Origin: Cyclobacterium salsum
GTDB lineage: Bacteria > Bacteroidota > Bacteroidia > Cytophagales > Cyclobacteriaceae
Assembly (NCBI RefSeq): GCF_010119245.1
Contig: NZ_WNKG01000009.1
Location: 218,400-282,399, forward strand
Direction of reading: 5' to 3'
DNA: 64,000 nt
A model generated the notes under the pieces. It was not told where the DNA came from. It worked only from the letters and a program-made list of their open reading frames with translations, and searched no databases. Below are positions 21,014 through 29,735 of the stretch, in pieces. Position 1 is the stretch's first letter. Each line of letters begins with the position of its first letter. The translations under genes and the position numbers were made by a program.

Positions 21014-22123
21014 ATGATACTTCGTACTGCCTTCCCCACATTTACTTCCGCCGTTTGTCTAGCCATCTGTTGTTTGCTATCCGTATTTACCTCCTCTTCC
21101 CTGGCGCAAACTAAGGTTGAGATCAAAGGAAAAAAATTCTATATCAACGGTAAGCCCACCTACCCCGACAGAACCTGGAAAGGGAATTCCATTGAGGGTT
21201 TGCTAATGAATGCCCGACTGGTACAAGGTGTTTTTGACGATCTCAATCCGGAAACCGTGGACCTTTGGAAATACCCAGATACCGGGAAATGGGATCCCGA
21301 ACGGAATACCCGTGAATTTGTGGCAAACATGTCCGAATGGAAAGCGCATGGCATGCTCTCCTTCACCATAAATTTACAAGGTGGAAGTCCGGAAGGCTAT
21401 AGTCAAAACCAACCCTGGCATAATTCTGCTTTTACCGCCTCCGGAGACTTGCGACCTGCCTACATGCAGCGGTTAAAAAAAATCCTGGACGAAGCCGATC
21501 GCCTGGAAATGGTACCCATCTTAGGTCTTTTCTATTTTGGACAGGATCAGCGGCTTCAAGATGAAGAGGCGGTGATCCGGGCAGTGGACAACGTACTCAA
21601 CTGGCTGCATGCCCAATCCTACAAGCACCTCATCATCGAGGTAAATAACGAGTGTAATGTGCGGTATACGCACGAAATCCTTCAGCCGGAACGGATTCAC
21701 GAACTCATCTTAAGGGTCAAGTCCAATGAAAAAAACGGGTTTAGGTACCTGGCAAGTACCAGCTATGGCGGGGGGTTCATACCACTTCCAAACGTGGTAA
21801 AAGCGGCAGATTTTATTCTCCTCCACGGGAATGGTGTGTCGGACCCAGACCGCATTGTGGAAATGGTCAATGAGACCAAATCAGTCGAAGGATATCGGGA
21901 CATGCCCATCCTATTCAATGAAGATGATCATTTTGACTTTGACAAAGACTGGAACAACTGTATTGCCGCGGTGTCTTCCTATGCCTCCTGGGGCTTCTTT
22001 GATTTTCGAATGAAAGACGAGGGCTTCGAACAAGGCTACCAAAGTGTACCGGTGGATTGGGGTATCCGGTCAGAACGAAAAACAGCCTATTTTAACCTAC
22101 TGCGTGAGATTACCGGGTATTAA
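21014..22123 (+). CDS. Exported glycoside-hydrolase-like protein (clan GH-A type barrel)
   Basis: 369 residues with signal peptide (to about SLAQ). After a short opening (KGKKFYINGKPTY) it follows the pattern of a TIM-barrel hydrolase: IIEVNNECN with a candidate acid/base E213 at the end of strand 4 and PILFNEDDH with a candidate nucleophile E303 on strand 7. That Glu pair fits GH5-like clan GH-A enzymes with a retaining mechanism. The family and substrate are not assigned. It lies between two Gfo/Idh/MocA genes and close to the sialidase-like operon, and ends in a strong hairpin. Confidence 0.75.
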   Translation: MILRTAFPTFTSAVCLAICCLLSVFTSSSLAQTKVEIKGKKFYINGKPTYPDRTWKGNSIEGLLMNARLVQGVFDDLNPETVDLWKYPDTGKWDPERNTREFVANMSEWKAHGMLSFTINLQGGSPEGYSQNQPWHNSAFTASGDLRPAYMQRLKKILDEADRLEMVPILGLFYFGQDQRLQDEEAVIRAVDNVLNWLHAQSYKHLIIEVNNECNVRYTHEILQPERIHELILRVKSNEKNGFRYLASTSYGGGFIPLPNVVKAADFILLHGNGVSDPDRIVEMVNETKSVEGYRDMPILFNEDDHFDFDKDWNNCIAAVSSYASWGFFDFRMKDEGFEQGYQSVPVDWGIRSERKTAYFNLLREITGY

Positions 22124-22154
22124 AAAAACCACCAGCGCTTTGCTGGTGGTTTTT
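22124..22154. terminator. Bidirectional terminator between convergent genes
   Basis: AAAAACCACCAGC and GCTGGTGGTTTTT form a perfect 13-bp stem with a five-base loop. A and T runs on both sides let it serve both the hydrolase (plus) and the oxidoreductase (minus). Confidence 0.85.
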
Positions 22155-22176
22155 AGGTGTTTTTCAGGTCGGTTTC

Positions 22177-23643
22177 TTACACCTTGAATCCTTCGCGGTA
22201 GGTTCTGCCTACAAATTGATTGGCTTCTTCCAAATTGGTGATGCGCATGTTTTCACCATCCCATAACAGCTTCTTGCGACCGAAGAATTCTGCCTGTCCG
22301 CGGCTATTTTCCCGTCTCAACATGTAACTCCTGATAGCCAGATTACCCATTAATACCGTCTCGGTCATGGGGCCTGCATAATCGAAGGAGGAGGTAAGGC
22401 CCTTATGTTCCGTGCTGTTGAATCCCGCTTTGCAGGCATCTACCCACTTTCGTTGGTGCCCGTATTCAGGCTCCTCGTTTTCCTCAACCTCCGGCCCAAA
22501 TTCGGTAGTACCGTCATTCAGGTATAGCTTGGGCATAAGTGGGGAACTATCGTTTATATTAGTGGAAATAATTCCTTTTTCTCCAATGATCAATACGCCA
22601 TTGGCACTGTTGTTTCCGCCGATATCGTCGTCAGCCGGAATGATGTCCGGGTGAGAAGGACGAATACCACCATCACTCCAGGTCATCTCAATGGGCGATC
22701 TGCTTTTAACTGTCTCATTAAAATGAAGCGTGATGAAGGAAGCAGGGGGGCAGCCTTTGGGGTAATAATCTGCAGTCCACATATCCGTATAGATGGAGGC
22801 AACACTGCATTCCGCATCGGTGGGGTATTTCAGTCCAAGAGTACGAAAAGGAATATCAATAAGGTGACAGCCTACATCGCCCAAAGCTCCCGTTCCATAA
22901 TCCCACCAGCCTCTCCAGTTAAAGGGATGCAGGTCGGGAGTGAAAGGAATGTGCTCGGCTGGACCTAACCAAAGATCCCAGTGCAGGTCGTCCGGTTTTT
23001 TGGATGGGGCAGGCTCCGGAAATGGAATTCCCTGAGGCCAAACGGGGCGATTGGTCCACACCTGCACTTTAGCTACTTTTCCAATTTTGTCCTCGTCGAT
23101 CCATTTTTGAACCATATCGAGCAAGGGATTGGACCCTCCCTGATTACCCATTTGGCTGACGATTTTTTTATCCCTTGCCATTTGTGTTAGCATTCTGGCC
23201 TCACGGATATTATGGGTCATGGGTTTTTGCACATACACGTGTTTCCCCCGCTCCATGGCATAGGCTGCCGCCGGTCCGTGAACATGATCCGGTGTGGAAA
23301 TGGTAACGGCATCGATGTCTTTTTCCTTATCCAGCATTTCCCGGTAATCACTGTACCGTTTGGCATTAGGGAAATTTTCAACAGACCGGGAAGCAGATCC
23401 CGAAAAATCTACATCACAAAGGGCAACAACTCTTTCCCTCCCATTGACTGAAGCGTTCTTGATATCGCTGGCACCTTTGCCTCCGGCCCCGATGGCTGCC
23501 AAATTCAGCTGATCACTGGGAGCGGTGTACCCCACTCCTCCCAACACATGCCTGGGAACAAAAATAATGGAAGAGGCTATGGCTGCGTTTTTAATAAACG
23601 ATCGCCTGCCGGGATCCGACATTTCTTTTTTTGGTGAATTCAT
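22177..23643 (-). CDS. Gfo/Idh/MocA family oxidoreductase, Tat-exported
   Basis: 488 residues. Twin-arginine leader (GRRSFIKNAAIASSIIF). NAD(P)-binding AAIGAGGKGASDIKNA, the KHVYVQKPMTHN motif with the catalytic-region lysine, and a large C-terminal domain with GALGDVGCHLIDIPFR. This is the long Bacteroidota subfamily acting on carbohydrates or their derivatives in the periplasm. A start at M8 would also keep the twin arginine. Ends against the shared hairpin at 22124-22154. Confidence 0.92.
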   Translation of the reverse strand: MNSPKKEMSDPGRRSFIKNAAIASSIIFVPRHVLGGVGYTAPSDQLNLAAIGAGGKGASDIKNASVNGRERVVALCDVDFSGSASRSVENFPNAKRYSDYREMLDKEKDIDAVTISTPDHVHGPAAAYAMERGKHVYVQKPMTHNIREARMLTQMARDKKIVSQMGNQGGSNPLLDMVQKWIDEDKIGKVAKVQVWTNRPVWPQGIPFPEPAPSKKPDDLHWDLWLGPAEHIPFTPDLHPFNWRGWWDYGTGALGDVGCHLIDIPFRTLGLKYPTDAECSVASIYTDMWTADYYPKGCPPASFITLHFNETVKSRSPIEMTWSDGGIRPSHPDIIPADDDIGGNNSANGVLIIGEKGIISTNINDSSPLMPKLYLNDGTTEFGPEVEENEEPEYGHQRKWVDACKAGFNSTEHKGLTSSFDYAGPMTETVLMGNLAIRSYMLRRENSRGQAEFFGRKKLLWDGENMRITNLEEANQFVGRTYREGFKV

Positions 23644-23796
23644 GGTTTTTTTAAATTGTTAATTGGACAATTAGGTAATGTATCTAAAATTGAGAATATT
23701 TTATACGCTTTGTCTCCTGAGTATACTTTTTTTAACGGTTTCCGGCAATTCATGATGAATGAAATTCCATAGATGGTACCATGTCGGGATGAAATG

Positions 23797-24063
23797 CTAC
23801 CACTGCTCTCCCGAATTTTCTTTATCCGACTTTACTGAACGGAGATAAAGTTCCTCCACTTTTGTTCTGGCCCAGGGTGTTTTTCTCAAAAATGTTAAAC
23901 TGGACTTTACAGACGGATTGTGAGTGAAGCAGCGAATTCGAATCCGGCTGCCTAATTCCTCCCAGCCGTACTTTTCCTGCAAATATTCCACGATGTCTAC
24001 CAGACGTATGCCATGAAGGGGATTGGAGGGTTGCGACGCTAGATGGTTTTTGTCTGGTTTCAT
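23797..24063 (-). CDS. VF530 (DUF2132) family DNA-binding protein
   Basis: 88 residues, full length. The core [40 protein letters not shown] and [14 protein letters not shown] matches the VF530 family closely; its structure has been solved and it is annotated as a small helical DNA-binding protein. Cellular role not known. Single gene, minus strand. Confidence 0.92.
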   Translation of the reverse strand: MKPDKNHLASQPSNPLHGIRLVDIVEYLQEKYGWEELGSRIRIRCFTHNPSVKSSLTFLRKTPWARTKVEELYLRSVKSDKENSGEQW

Positions 24064-24112
24064 TCTTTTAAAAATACGGATTTCAGGCAGGTTCTCCTAA
24101 AAATTTTTCGAT

Positions 24113-24149
24113 AAAAAAAGTGAGGGCAATTAAAGAATCGCCCTCACTT
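24113..24149 (-). terminator. Terminator after the TonB-C protein gene
   Basis: On the minus strand AAGTGAGGGC pairs with GCCCTCACTT (10 bp, 12-base loop) and is followed by a run of T; it lies 44 bases past the stop at 24193. Confidence 0.8.
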
Positions 24150-24192
24150 GACTACCTTTCCGGTCAGTCTTACTTTCTATTTTAACTTATTA

Positions 24193-24897
24193 TTACCTTA
24201 TCAAAGCAGGTAGGGTAGGATTTTTTTCAAAATCAAAAGTAATCGGTAGTACCGAAAGGGAAGCTACTTCCACATTCTCTACCTCTGCCGGCTCCCATTC
24301 TCCGGAAGTCGCTTTAATAGCCTTAATGGCTTGCTCTTCTAAATCTTTAAGGTAACGTTCAACAGACGTTTCAATATTGCTGGAAGTCGTAGCAAATGGA
24401 ATTTCACCGTTTTCATCTACTACAAATTTCACAAATATGGTCCCCTCCATTCCCCAATTTTTTGCTGTTTCGGGATATTTCAGGTTACTTACAATTTGCG
24501 TTCTCAGTGCTTCTTCACCACCTTCAAACGCGGCCTCTTCGTCTACAGAGTAAAAGACACCTACACGGTTGGCCGTACTTTTCATTTTGTTTCGGTTGCT
24601 TTTAAGGTCGAAAAGAACGACCTCGAGTTTTTTCCGGTCTATCTCATTATCTACTCCAGTTACCTGCACATCTTGTATTTTTCCATCGTCCATCTTGTAG
24701 GAATAGGAAAAAGCAGGATAATTTTTGACGATTTCATTAATTTGAACCATATAGTCCATATTTCTATCTTGCAACTTTTCCAATTCACTTCCGGATAACC
24801 CATCATCCTGGGCGTGTAGGGCCGGAATTTGTGTCAAAAGAATAGAAAATATAAACGATATGGATACTAGTTTTACTGGGTTAATTAAAGGTTTCAT
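24193..24897 (-). CDS. TonB C-terminal domain protein (energy-transducer-like), exported
   Basis: 234 residues with signal peptide (ending near ALHAQ). The region from about 128 (GGEEALRTQIVSNLKYPE) through AKNWGMEGTIFVKFVVDENG is the TonB C-terminal fold as found in many Bacteroidota proteins. Unlike classical TonB it has a cleavable signal rather than a long proline-rich spacer, so it is probably a periplasmic TonB-like domain protein, not the main energy transducer. The N-terminal third is unrecognised. Monocistronic with a terminator. Confidence 0.82.
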   Translation of the reverse strand: MKPLINPVKLVSISFIFSILLTQIPALHAQDDGLSGSELEKLQDRNMDYMVQINEIVKNYPAFSYSYKMDDGKIQDVQVTGVDNEIDRKKLEVVLFDLKSNRNKMKSTANRVGVFYSVDEEAAFEGGEEALRTQIVSNLKYPETAKNWGMEGTIFVKFVVDENGEIPFATTSSNIETSVERYLKDLEEQAIKAIKATSGEWEPAEVENVEVASLSVLPITFDFEKNPTLPALIR

Positions 24898-25152
24898 AAC
24901 AAATCACTTTTTTGTTTGAAAATCGATTCTAAGAAACCAGATAACAGATACGTAATCTGGCAATGCAGTTCCGATTAAAGGTTGCGAAACCAAGTTGAAA
25001 TTATCTATCATTGAACGTTTCAACGGTTTCTTAACCAATTGAACTGCTGTCATTTAATTCTGAGTGAAAAAGTCCAAGAACTGTTCCATTACAGGGATTG
25101 ACTTAAAAAAAAAATTAAATTTATTTATAAGACTCAATTTTTTATTCGAATT

Positions 25153-25635
25153 CTATAAAATATCCAGGATTTCAATTTTTCTACCTCTAAAAGTGACTAC
25201 ATCTCCCTTTTTCCTTCCTTTTATGGCCAGCACTAAGGGAGATGCCACAGAAACGCCTTGAATTTCGTTGGTTTGCATAACTAATTTTCCAAAGGAAACA
25301 GATACCCATATCCAGCCCAAATCCAGTAAAACCACGGCTCCTTCTCTGATATCCGACACCGGTTCTAACGGTATTTGCTGGATTTTTGATTCCCATTGAC
25401 GGATCGTTTGCAGTTGCTTTTCCAGCAAAGCCCGACTTTGCCGGATAGTTTCTCTACCGGTTTCGTATTTATCACCTGCACTGCTTTTGGTTTCTCCTGA
25501 CGAAGCTTCCTTCAACGCCGAAAACTGGGCATTCAAGTCGTTGAGGTTTTCGTGGATCCTACAGAGGGCGTCCTTTTTCAGGTCAGCCTTGAAACGGCGT
25601 ATTGCAGTAGGTGAATTTTCTATAAAAAATGGCAT
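25153..25635 (-). CDS. GreA/GreB-like C-terminal domain protein
   Basis: 160 residues. The N half is helical and charged with SSAGDKYETGRET (about 51-63), the C half ends in SPLVLAIKGRKKGDVVTFRG and IEILDI, the hallmark of the GreA/GreB C-terminal domain that contacts RNA polymerase. The true Gre coiled-coil tip with its acidic residues is not evident. These short Bacteroidota proteins are often mis-named in databases; their role in transcription is inferred from fold only. The gene follows aminopeptidase P by 18 bases, probably in one transcript. Confidence 0.75.
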   Translation of the reverse strand: MPFFIENSPTAIRRFKADLKKDALCRIHENLNDLNAQFSALKEASSGETKSSAGDKYETGRETIRQSRALLEKQLQTIRQWESKIQQIPLEPVSDIREGAVVLLDLGWIWVSVSFGKLVMQTNEIQGVSVASPLVLAIKGRKKGDVVTFRGRKIEILDIL

Positions 25636-25653
25636 ATCGAAACCTTCTTCAGT

Positions 25654-26943
25654 TTATGTATTCATAAGGGTTTCGATTTCTTCCGGATCTATGGGTATGG
25701 TTTCCATTAAATCGGTATTGCCTCGATCTCCGATGACGATATTATTTTCCAGACGAATGCCAAGATGCTCCTCCAGGATATAAATGCCCGGCTCCACTGT
25801 AAAAACCATTCCGGCCTGAATGGGCTCATACACGGTGCCCACATCATGCACATCAAGCCCCAGGTGGTGAGAGGTGCCGTGCATAAAGTATTTCTTGTAA
25901 GCCGGATTTTCCGGATCCTGATTTTTTATATCGGTTTGGTCGATCAGGCCCAAGTTCACTAATTCGGATTGCATGATCAGCCCTACTTCTTTGTGATAGG
26001 CTTGTATGGTCACCCCTGGCCTCAGCAAGTTCGCTGCCTCCCGCTGTACCCGTAATACGGCATCATAGACCTGCCGTTGCCGTTTGGTAAAGCGACCGTT
26101 TACCGGTAAGGCACGGCTCATATCGGCATTGTAATTTCCGTATTCGGCCCCTACGTCAAACAGGATTACTTCCCCATCCTTGCAAATAGCGTTGTTTTCT
26201 ATATAGTGTAGCACACAGGCATTTCTGCCGGAGGCAATGATCGGTTCATAAGCAAAGCCCCTGCTTCCTGATCTAAGGAATTCGTGAACAAATTCCGCCT
26301 CAATTTCATACTCTTTAACACCGGGCTTGACAAACTCCAATACCCTTCTGAATGCCTTCTCAGTAATGGTACAGGCTTTTTGAATCTGAACAATTTCTTC
26401 CACTTCCTTTAATCCCCGAAAAGCATGCATGATGGGAGAAATCCGGTGGTATTCGTGCAGGGGATGCCTTGCTTTGCATTCCTTAATAAACCGGACATCC
26501 CGCGTCTCTACGGTGACATCTGCCCGCAAATGGTCGTTTGTATTCAAAAAAACATGCTTGGTCAAAGCCATCAGCTTATGGAAAACAGCCTCAAATTCGG
26601 TAGTCCATTTTACGGTACCAATACCCGAAAGGGAGGATGCCTCCGATTTCGTAAACTTATTGCCTTCCCAAATAGCAATATGCTCACTGGTTGGTTTAAT
26701 AAAAAGGATTTCCCGCAGGGAAGGGTCTGGGAAATCCGGACAAATTACCAAAATGGTTTCTTCCTGATCGATCCCACAAAGGTACAGCAGGTCATTATTT
26801 TGCCTGAATTTCATCGTTCCATCCGCATTCGTAGGCAGGATGTCATTGGAATGAAACACTGCAATCGACCTGGAGGGAAGTTTATGGACAATTTTTTTTC
26901 GGTTCTTTTTATATAAGGTGGCGGGAGCCGGTTGGTATCTCAT
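25654..26943 (-). CDS. Xaa-Pro aminopeptidase (aminopeptidase P, M24B)
   Basis: 429 residues from ATG 26943 (MRYQPAPATLYKKNRKKI); the frame is open 41 codons further but a TAnnTTTG promoter box sits at 26962-26969, which would place the upstream part outside the transcript. Aminopeptidase P N-terminal domain, then the pita-bread domain with metal ligands in ILFDVGAEYGNYNADMSR (two Asp), HGTSHHLGLDVHD (His) and FTVEPGIY (Glu), and a final Glu in GIRLENN. Removes N-terminal residues preceding proline. Cytoplasmic. Confidence 0.95.
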   Translation of the reverse strand: MRYQPAPATLYKKNRKKIVHKLPSRSIAVFHSNDILPTNADGTMKFRQNNDLLYLCGIDQEETILVICPDFPDPSLREILFIKPTSEHIAIWEGNKFTKSEASSLSGIGTVKWTTEFEAVFHKLMALTKHVFLNTNDHLRADVTVETRDVRFIKECKARHPLHEYHRISPIMHAFRGLKEVEEIVQIQKACTITEKAFRRVLEFVKPGVKEYEIEAEFVHEFLRSGSRGFAYEPIIASGRNACVLHYIENNAICKDGEVILFDVGAEYGNYNADMSRALPVNGRFTKRQRQVYDAVLRVQREAANLLRPGVTIQAYHKEVGLIMQSELVNLGLIDQTDIKNQDPENPAYKKYFMHGTSHHLGLDVHDVGTVYEPIQAGMVFTVEPGIYILEEHLGIRLENNIVIGDRGNTDLMETIPIDPEEIETLMNT

Positions 26944-26961
26944 ACTAAATGTTGGTTTATG

Positions 26962-26969
26962 CAAAGGTA
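26962..26969 (-). promoter_or_regulatory. -7 box for the aminopeptidase P gene
   Basis: TACCTTTG on the minus strand, an exact TAnnTTTG match, 18 bases before ATG 26943. It decides against the longer upstream start. Confidence 0.6.
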
Positions 26970-27082
26970 AAAAATATACCCGCCTGTCGCATTCTATTTC
27001 CAGGGTAATTATGCGGAAACATTCATAAAAGTAACCCAACGGAATACCTGAATTTGCAGCCTTCAAGCGCTAGGAATTAGAT

Positions 27083-27634
27083 TTAATACGGATCCACACC
27101 AAAAAGATTGAATACATCACGGGAGCCTTCCAGGGTAACTGCGTACTCACCGGGTGGCAATGGATCTAATTCCAATAAATAAGATGATTCTCGGTATTTT
27201 GATCCGGTAAAAGGAATAAAATCAATAGCTGCAGCGGTGGTTTTATTAAAATTAACCGTTCCGGTGGTGATAATCCGGCGGTTTTTATCCGGATCGGCCT
27301 CTAGCAAAAAAACATTGATCATTTCGACCGGATCCCGGCTATTTCCATCGGCCTTAACCAGTAACCTGACTTTGTCAACTCCACTAACCCTGACCGGACT
27401 TTTGGCCCCATCCACCAGATTCATCCCCCGAGCTTTTGCCACTCCAAACAGAGCGGCTCCAATGTTGGCTTTGGACCCGGAAGAAGCTTTTTGCTTTTCC
27501 AGCGGTTCTGCCTGCTGGTCGTTTCTCATCAGAAGAACGATACCGGAAAATTCGGGCTCCTCGACCTGAATCTGCCGTGCTAACAATGGGAATATACTAC
27601 CCGATAGGAGAAGAATAGCCAGGAACGTTTTCAT
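27083..27634 (-). CDS. Exported protein of unknown function
   Basis: 183 residues from the ATG at 27634 (MKTFLAILLLSG), which places a normal signal peptide at the N terminus (to about LLARQ); ten more codons are open upstream. The mature part is beta-rich (VRLLVKADGNSRDP, IITTGTVNFN, PPGEYAVTLEGSRDVFNLF). No family recognised. Its stop is about 140 bases from the aminopeptidase start, same strand. Confidence 0.65.
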   Translation of the reverse strand: MKTFLAILLLSGSIFPLLARQIQVEEPEFSGIVLLMRNDQQAEPLEKQKASSGSKANIGAALFGVAKARGMNLVDGAKSPVRVSGVDKVRLLVKADGNSRDPVEMINVFLLEADPDKNRRIITTGTVNFNKTTAAAIDFIPFTGSKYRESSYLLELDPLPPGEYAVTLEGSRDVFNLFGVDPY

Positions 27635-27811
27635 AAGGCATATCAGGGTTAAAAGAGGATGCATTCAAATCAAGACTGATTCTAATTCAGCAATTCCCTC
27701 TTGCTCACCTTATGAATACCCATCCGAAAAGAAGTAATTACCTGAATTACAGTTAATAATACAGCTTTTTTTTGATTATTCCCAGTTCTTCCACTGCTTT
27801 TTTATGAGAGT

Positions 27812-28075
27812 TTAGCTTTCTGAAAGCCGGTCGGCTCCTGCTGAGAAGGTCCAGTCCAGGAGTACTTTCGATACACTTACCAAAATTCCCGTGGCAACCG
27901 TCCAGACTAAAACCTCCTTCATGGAGTTTTCCTCCCTGTAAGGACTTGTAGGTGGCGTCTTTCCAGTGGATTTTTCCCAGGATTTTTCCAATAATTTTCG
28001 GGTAAGGTAGCCGCCAGCGATGGTCAACCCGGATATGGCAATGGATCGGATTAAAGATTTATCTTTCTTTTTCAT
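27812..28075 (-). CDS. DUF4235-like small membrane protein
   Basis: 87 residues from ATG 28075 (MKKKDKSLIRS); six codons upstream are also open. Two predicted transmembrane helices (about 10-25 and 53-70) flank KLLEKSWEKSTGKTPPTSP, the typical DUF4235 loop. Function unknown. Monocistronic. Confidence 0.75.
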   Translation of the reverse strand: MKKKDKSLIRSIAISGLTIAGGYLTRKLLEKSWEKSTGKTPPTSPYREENSMKEVLVWTVATGILVSVSKVLLDWTFSAGADRLSES

Positions 28076-28319
28076 CTCTAAAATGGTTATCAACGTACCT
28101 GTTTCTGAGCGTAAAAATCATGCCACTTTACCTCACTCCCAGGTAACCGTCTCACACAAATGGTGGAAAATGGATGAAACTGTTTTATTGTTATAACCTA
28201 ATATCCGCAAACCTGTGAGGTTTTTCCCTTTTCTTTATCAGTTGAATAGGGGATTATGTAGCTGATTTAAGGTATAAATCAATTGATGAAAAATACGGAT
28301 GACTATTAACCTAGGAATG

Positions 28320-29468
28320 CTACACCTTAATGTACCATTTCCGCTTATCCATCACCCAGCCCACCAACCAGACAAGGAGCATAAAGGAGATCGCAAATGT
28401 TAAACTTGCCATTTTGGGAGGCAAAAAATAAGAAAAAAACTGTTCGTAGATCCAGGATTTAAGGGAAACATCTCCCACGGGAATCATCAACATGACCCGG
28501 ACCAGTACCCCGGACAGGACGTAAAGGATCAGCGGGTTTTTGCCAAAAACCTCAAAGAAATAGGCCCATCCCTTCAGCTTTTTAAGTTCTAGTACCAAAA
28601 CAAGCACTCCCAACAGGGCGGTAACATAGCCCACCGAAACTAAAACAAAAGAACTGCTCCAGATTTTCTTATTGATTGGGAAAAAAACATCCCAAACATA
28701 CCCCAAAACCAATAATATAAGGGCAAGAAAGCATAACTGGCGCACGGTTTTACTATTTCCACCATTCTGCCGAATATAGCTACCCACTCCGTATCCAGCC
28801 AGGACATTTACCATAGCAGGTAAGGTGCTTAACAAACCCTCAGGGTCAAAAGGAATCCCTTCCCCTCGGTAGAGGTTACCGGCACCTATCAACCATAGGT
28901 CCAGCCTTCTGGCAGCATTGCCCTCCAGGGAGTAAGGATCCGGGCCCTGATCGCCAAAAAAGTACATGAGTCCCCAATACATAAGTAACAGCGCAGCTCC
29001 AATTCCCATACAAACCCTACGTTTGAAAAAATAGACCAAGGTGGCCGCTAATCCGTAACAAAGCGCAATCCGCTGCAGTACACCCATGATCCGGATCTTA
29101 CTGAAATCGAACGGAACCAGCCCCGAATCGGCTATCCGGAAAAATGGAAAAGCGGTTAATAGCAGGCCTATTAAAAAAATGATCAAGGTCCTTTTAATGA
29201 CTTTCTGAAAATAAAGCTGGGGGCCCCTCTCTCTAAGCTTTGTCAGACTGAAGGCCATGGCATTCCCCACAACAAATAAAAAGGAGGGAAAAACTAAATC
29301 GGTGATCGTAATCCCGTGCCAGGGAGCATGTAAAAAAGGGGAAAAATTAGTACTCCAGCTACCGGGAGTATTCACAATGATCATCAGCGCCACGGTTAGT
29401 CCGCGCAACACATCCAGCGATTGATACCTGGATCCACTAGTTATGAGTGTACTTGTACTTACCACCAT
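28320..29468 (-). CDS. DUF5009/HGSNAT-like membrane acyltransferase
   Basis: 382 residues with about 10 transmembrane helices. The opening RYQSLDVLRGLTVALMIIVN followed by APWHGITITDLVFPSFLFVVG is the conserved start of the heparan-alpha-glucosaminide N-acetyltransferase / DUF5009 group; the histidine in PWHG corresponds to the residue implicated in acetyl transfer in HGSNAT. Probably moves an acetyl group from cytosolic acetyl-CoA to a glucosamine-type sugar across the inner membrane. Part of a minus-strand operon with a second member of the family (29736-30938). Confidence 0.88.
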   Translation of the reverse strand: MVVSTSTLITSGSRYQSLDVLRGLTVALMIIVNTPGSWSTNFSPFLHAPWHGITITDLVFPSFLFVVGNAMAFSLTKLRERGPQLYFQKVIKRTLIIFLIGLLLTAFPFFRIADSGLVPFDFSKIRIMGVLQRIALCYGLAATLVYFFKRRVCMGIGAALLLMYWGLMYFFGDQGPDPYSLEGNAARRLDLWLIGAGNLYRGEGIPFDPEGLLSTLPAMVNVLAGYGVGSYIRQNGGNSKTVRQLCFLALILLVLGYVWDVFFPINKKIWSSSFVLVSVGYVTALLGVLVLVLELKKLKGWAYFFEVFGKNPLILYVLSGVLVRVMLMIPVGDVSLKSWIYEQFFSYFLPPKMASLTFAISFMLLVWLVGWVMDKRKWYIKV

Positions 29469-29476
29469 TCGTAAAT

Positions 29477-29716
29477 TTAAGAGCCGGATAGGTTTTTTAT
29501 TTTTTCAAACATCCGATCAAAGGTTACCCAAGGCTGTTGCTGATCTACAAAGTCGACAAATTTGTCCACCTCTCCTTTTTGGGGGGCCGCAATGGAAAGA
29601 CCTCTTGCAGGCAAGATGGCCGTATTTTCCTGCTGGGACAGAAGCGGGCCAGCAAAAAAGACCAGCAGCCACAGATAAGGTATTGCCCTATAGAATTTAC
29701 TTTTCGAAAAGCTCAT
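29477..29716 (-). pseudogene. Truncated remnant of an exported GH20-like / TIM-barrel hexosaminidase-type protein
   Basis: 79 residues. An intact signal peptide (to about LLSQ) is followed by ILPARGLSIAAPQKGEVDKF and VDFVDQ, which resembles the beginning of the mature part of a large Bacteroidota family 20-like barrel protein. Instead of some 600 further residues, the frame ends after QQQPWVTFDRMFEKIKNLSG. The simplest reading is a large in-frame internal deletion joining the N and C termini; a small functional exported protein cannot be excluded. It sits between two acyltransferase genes (9 and 19 bases away), so it still lies in the transcript. Confidence 0.5.
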
Positions 29717-29735
29717 ATTCTGGATTAGGTTAACA

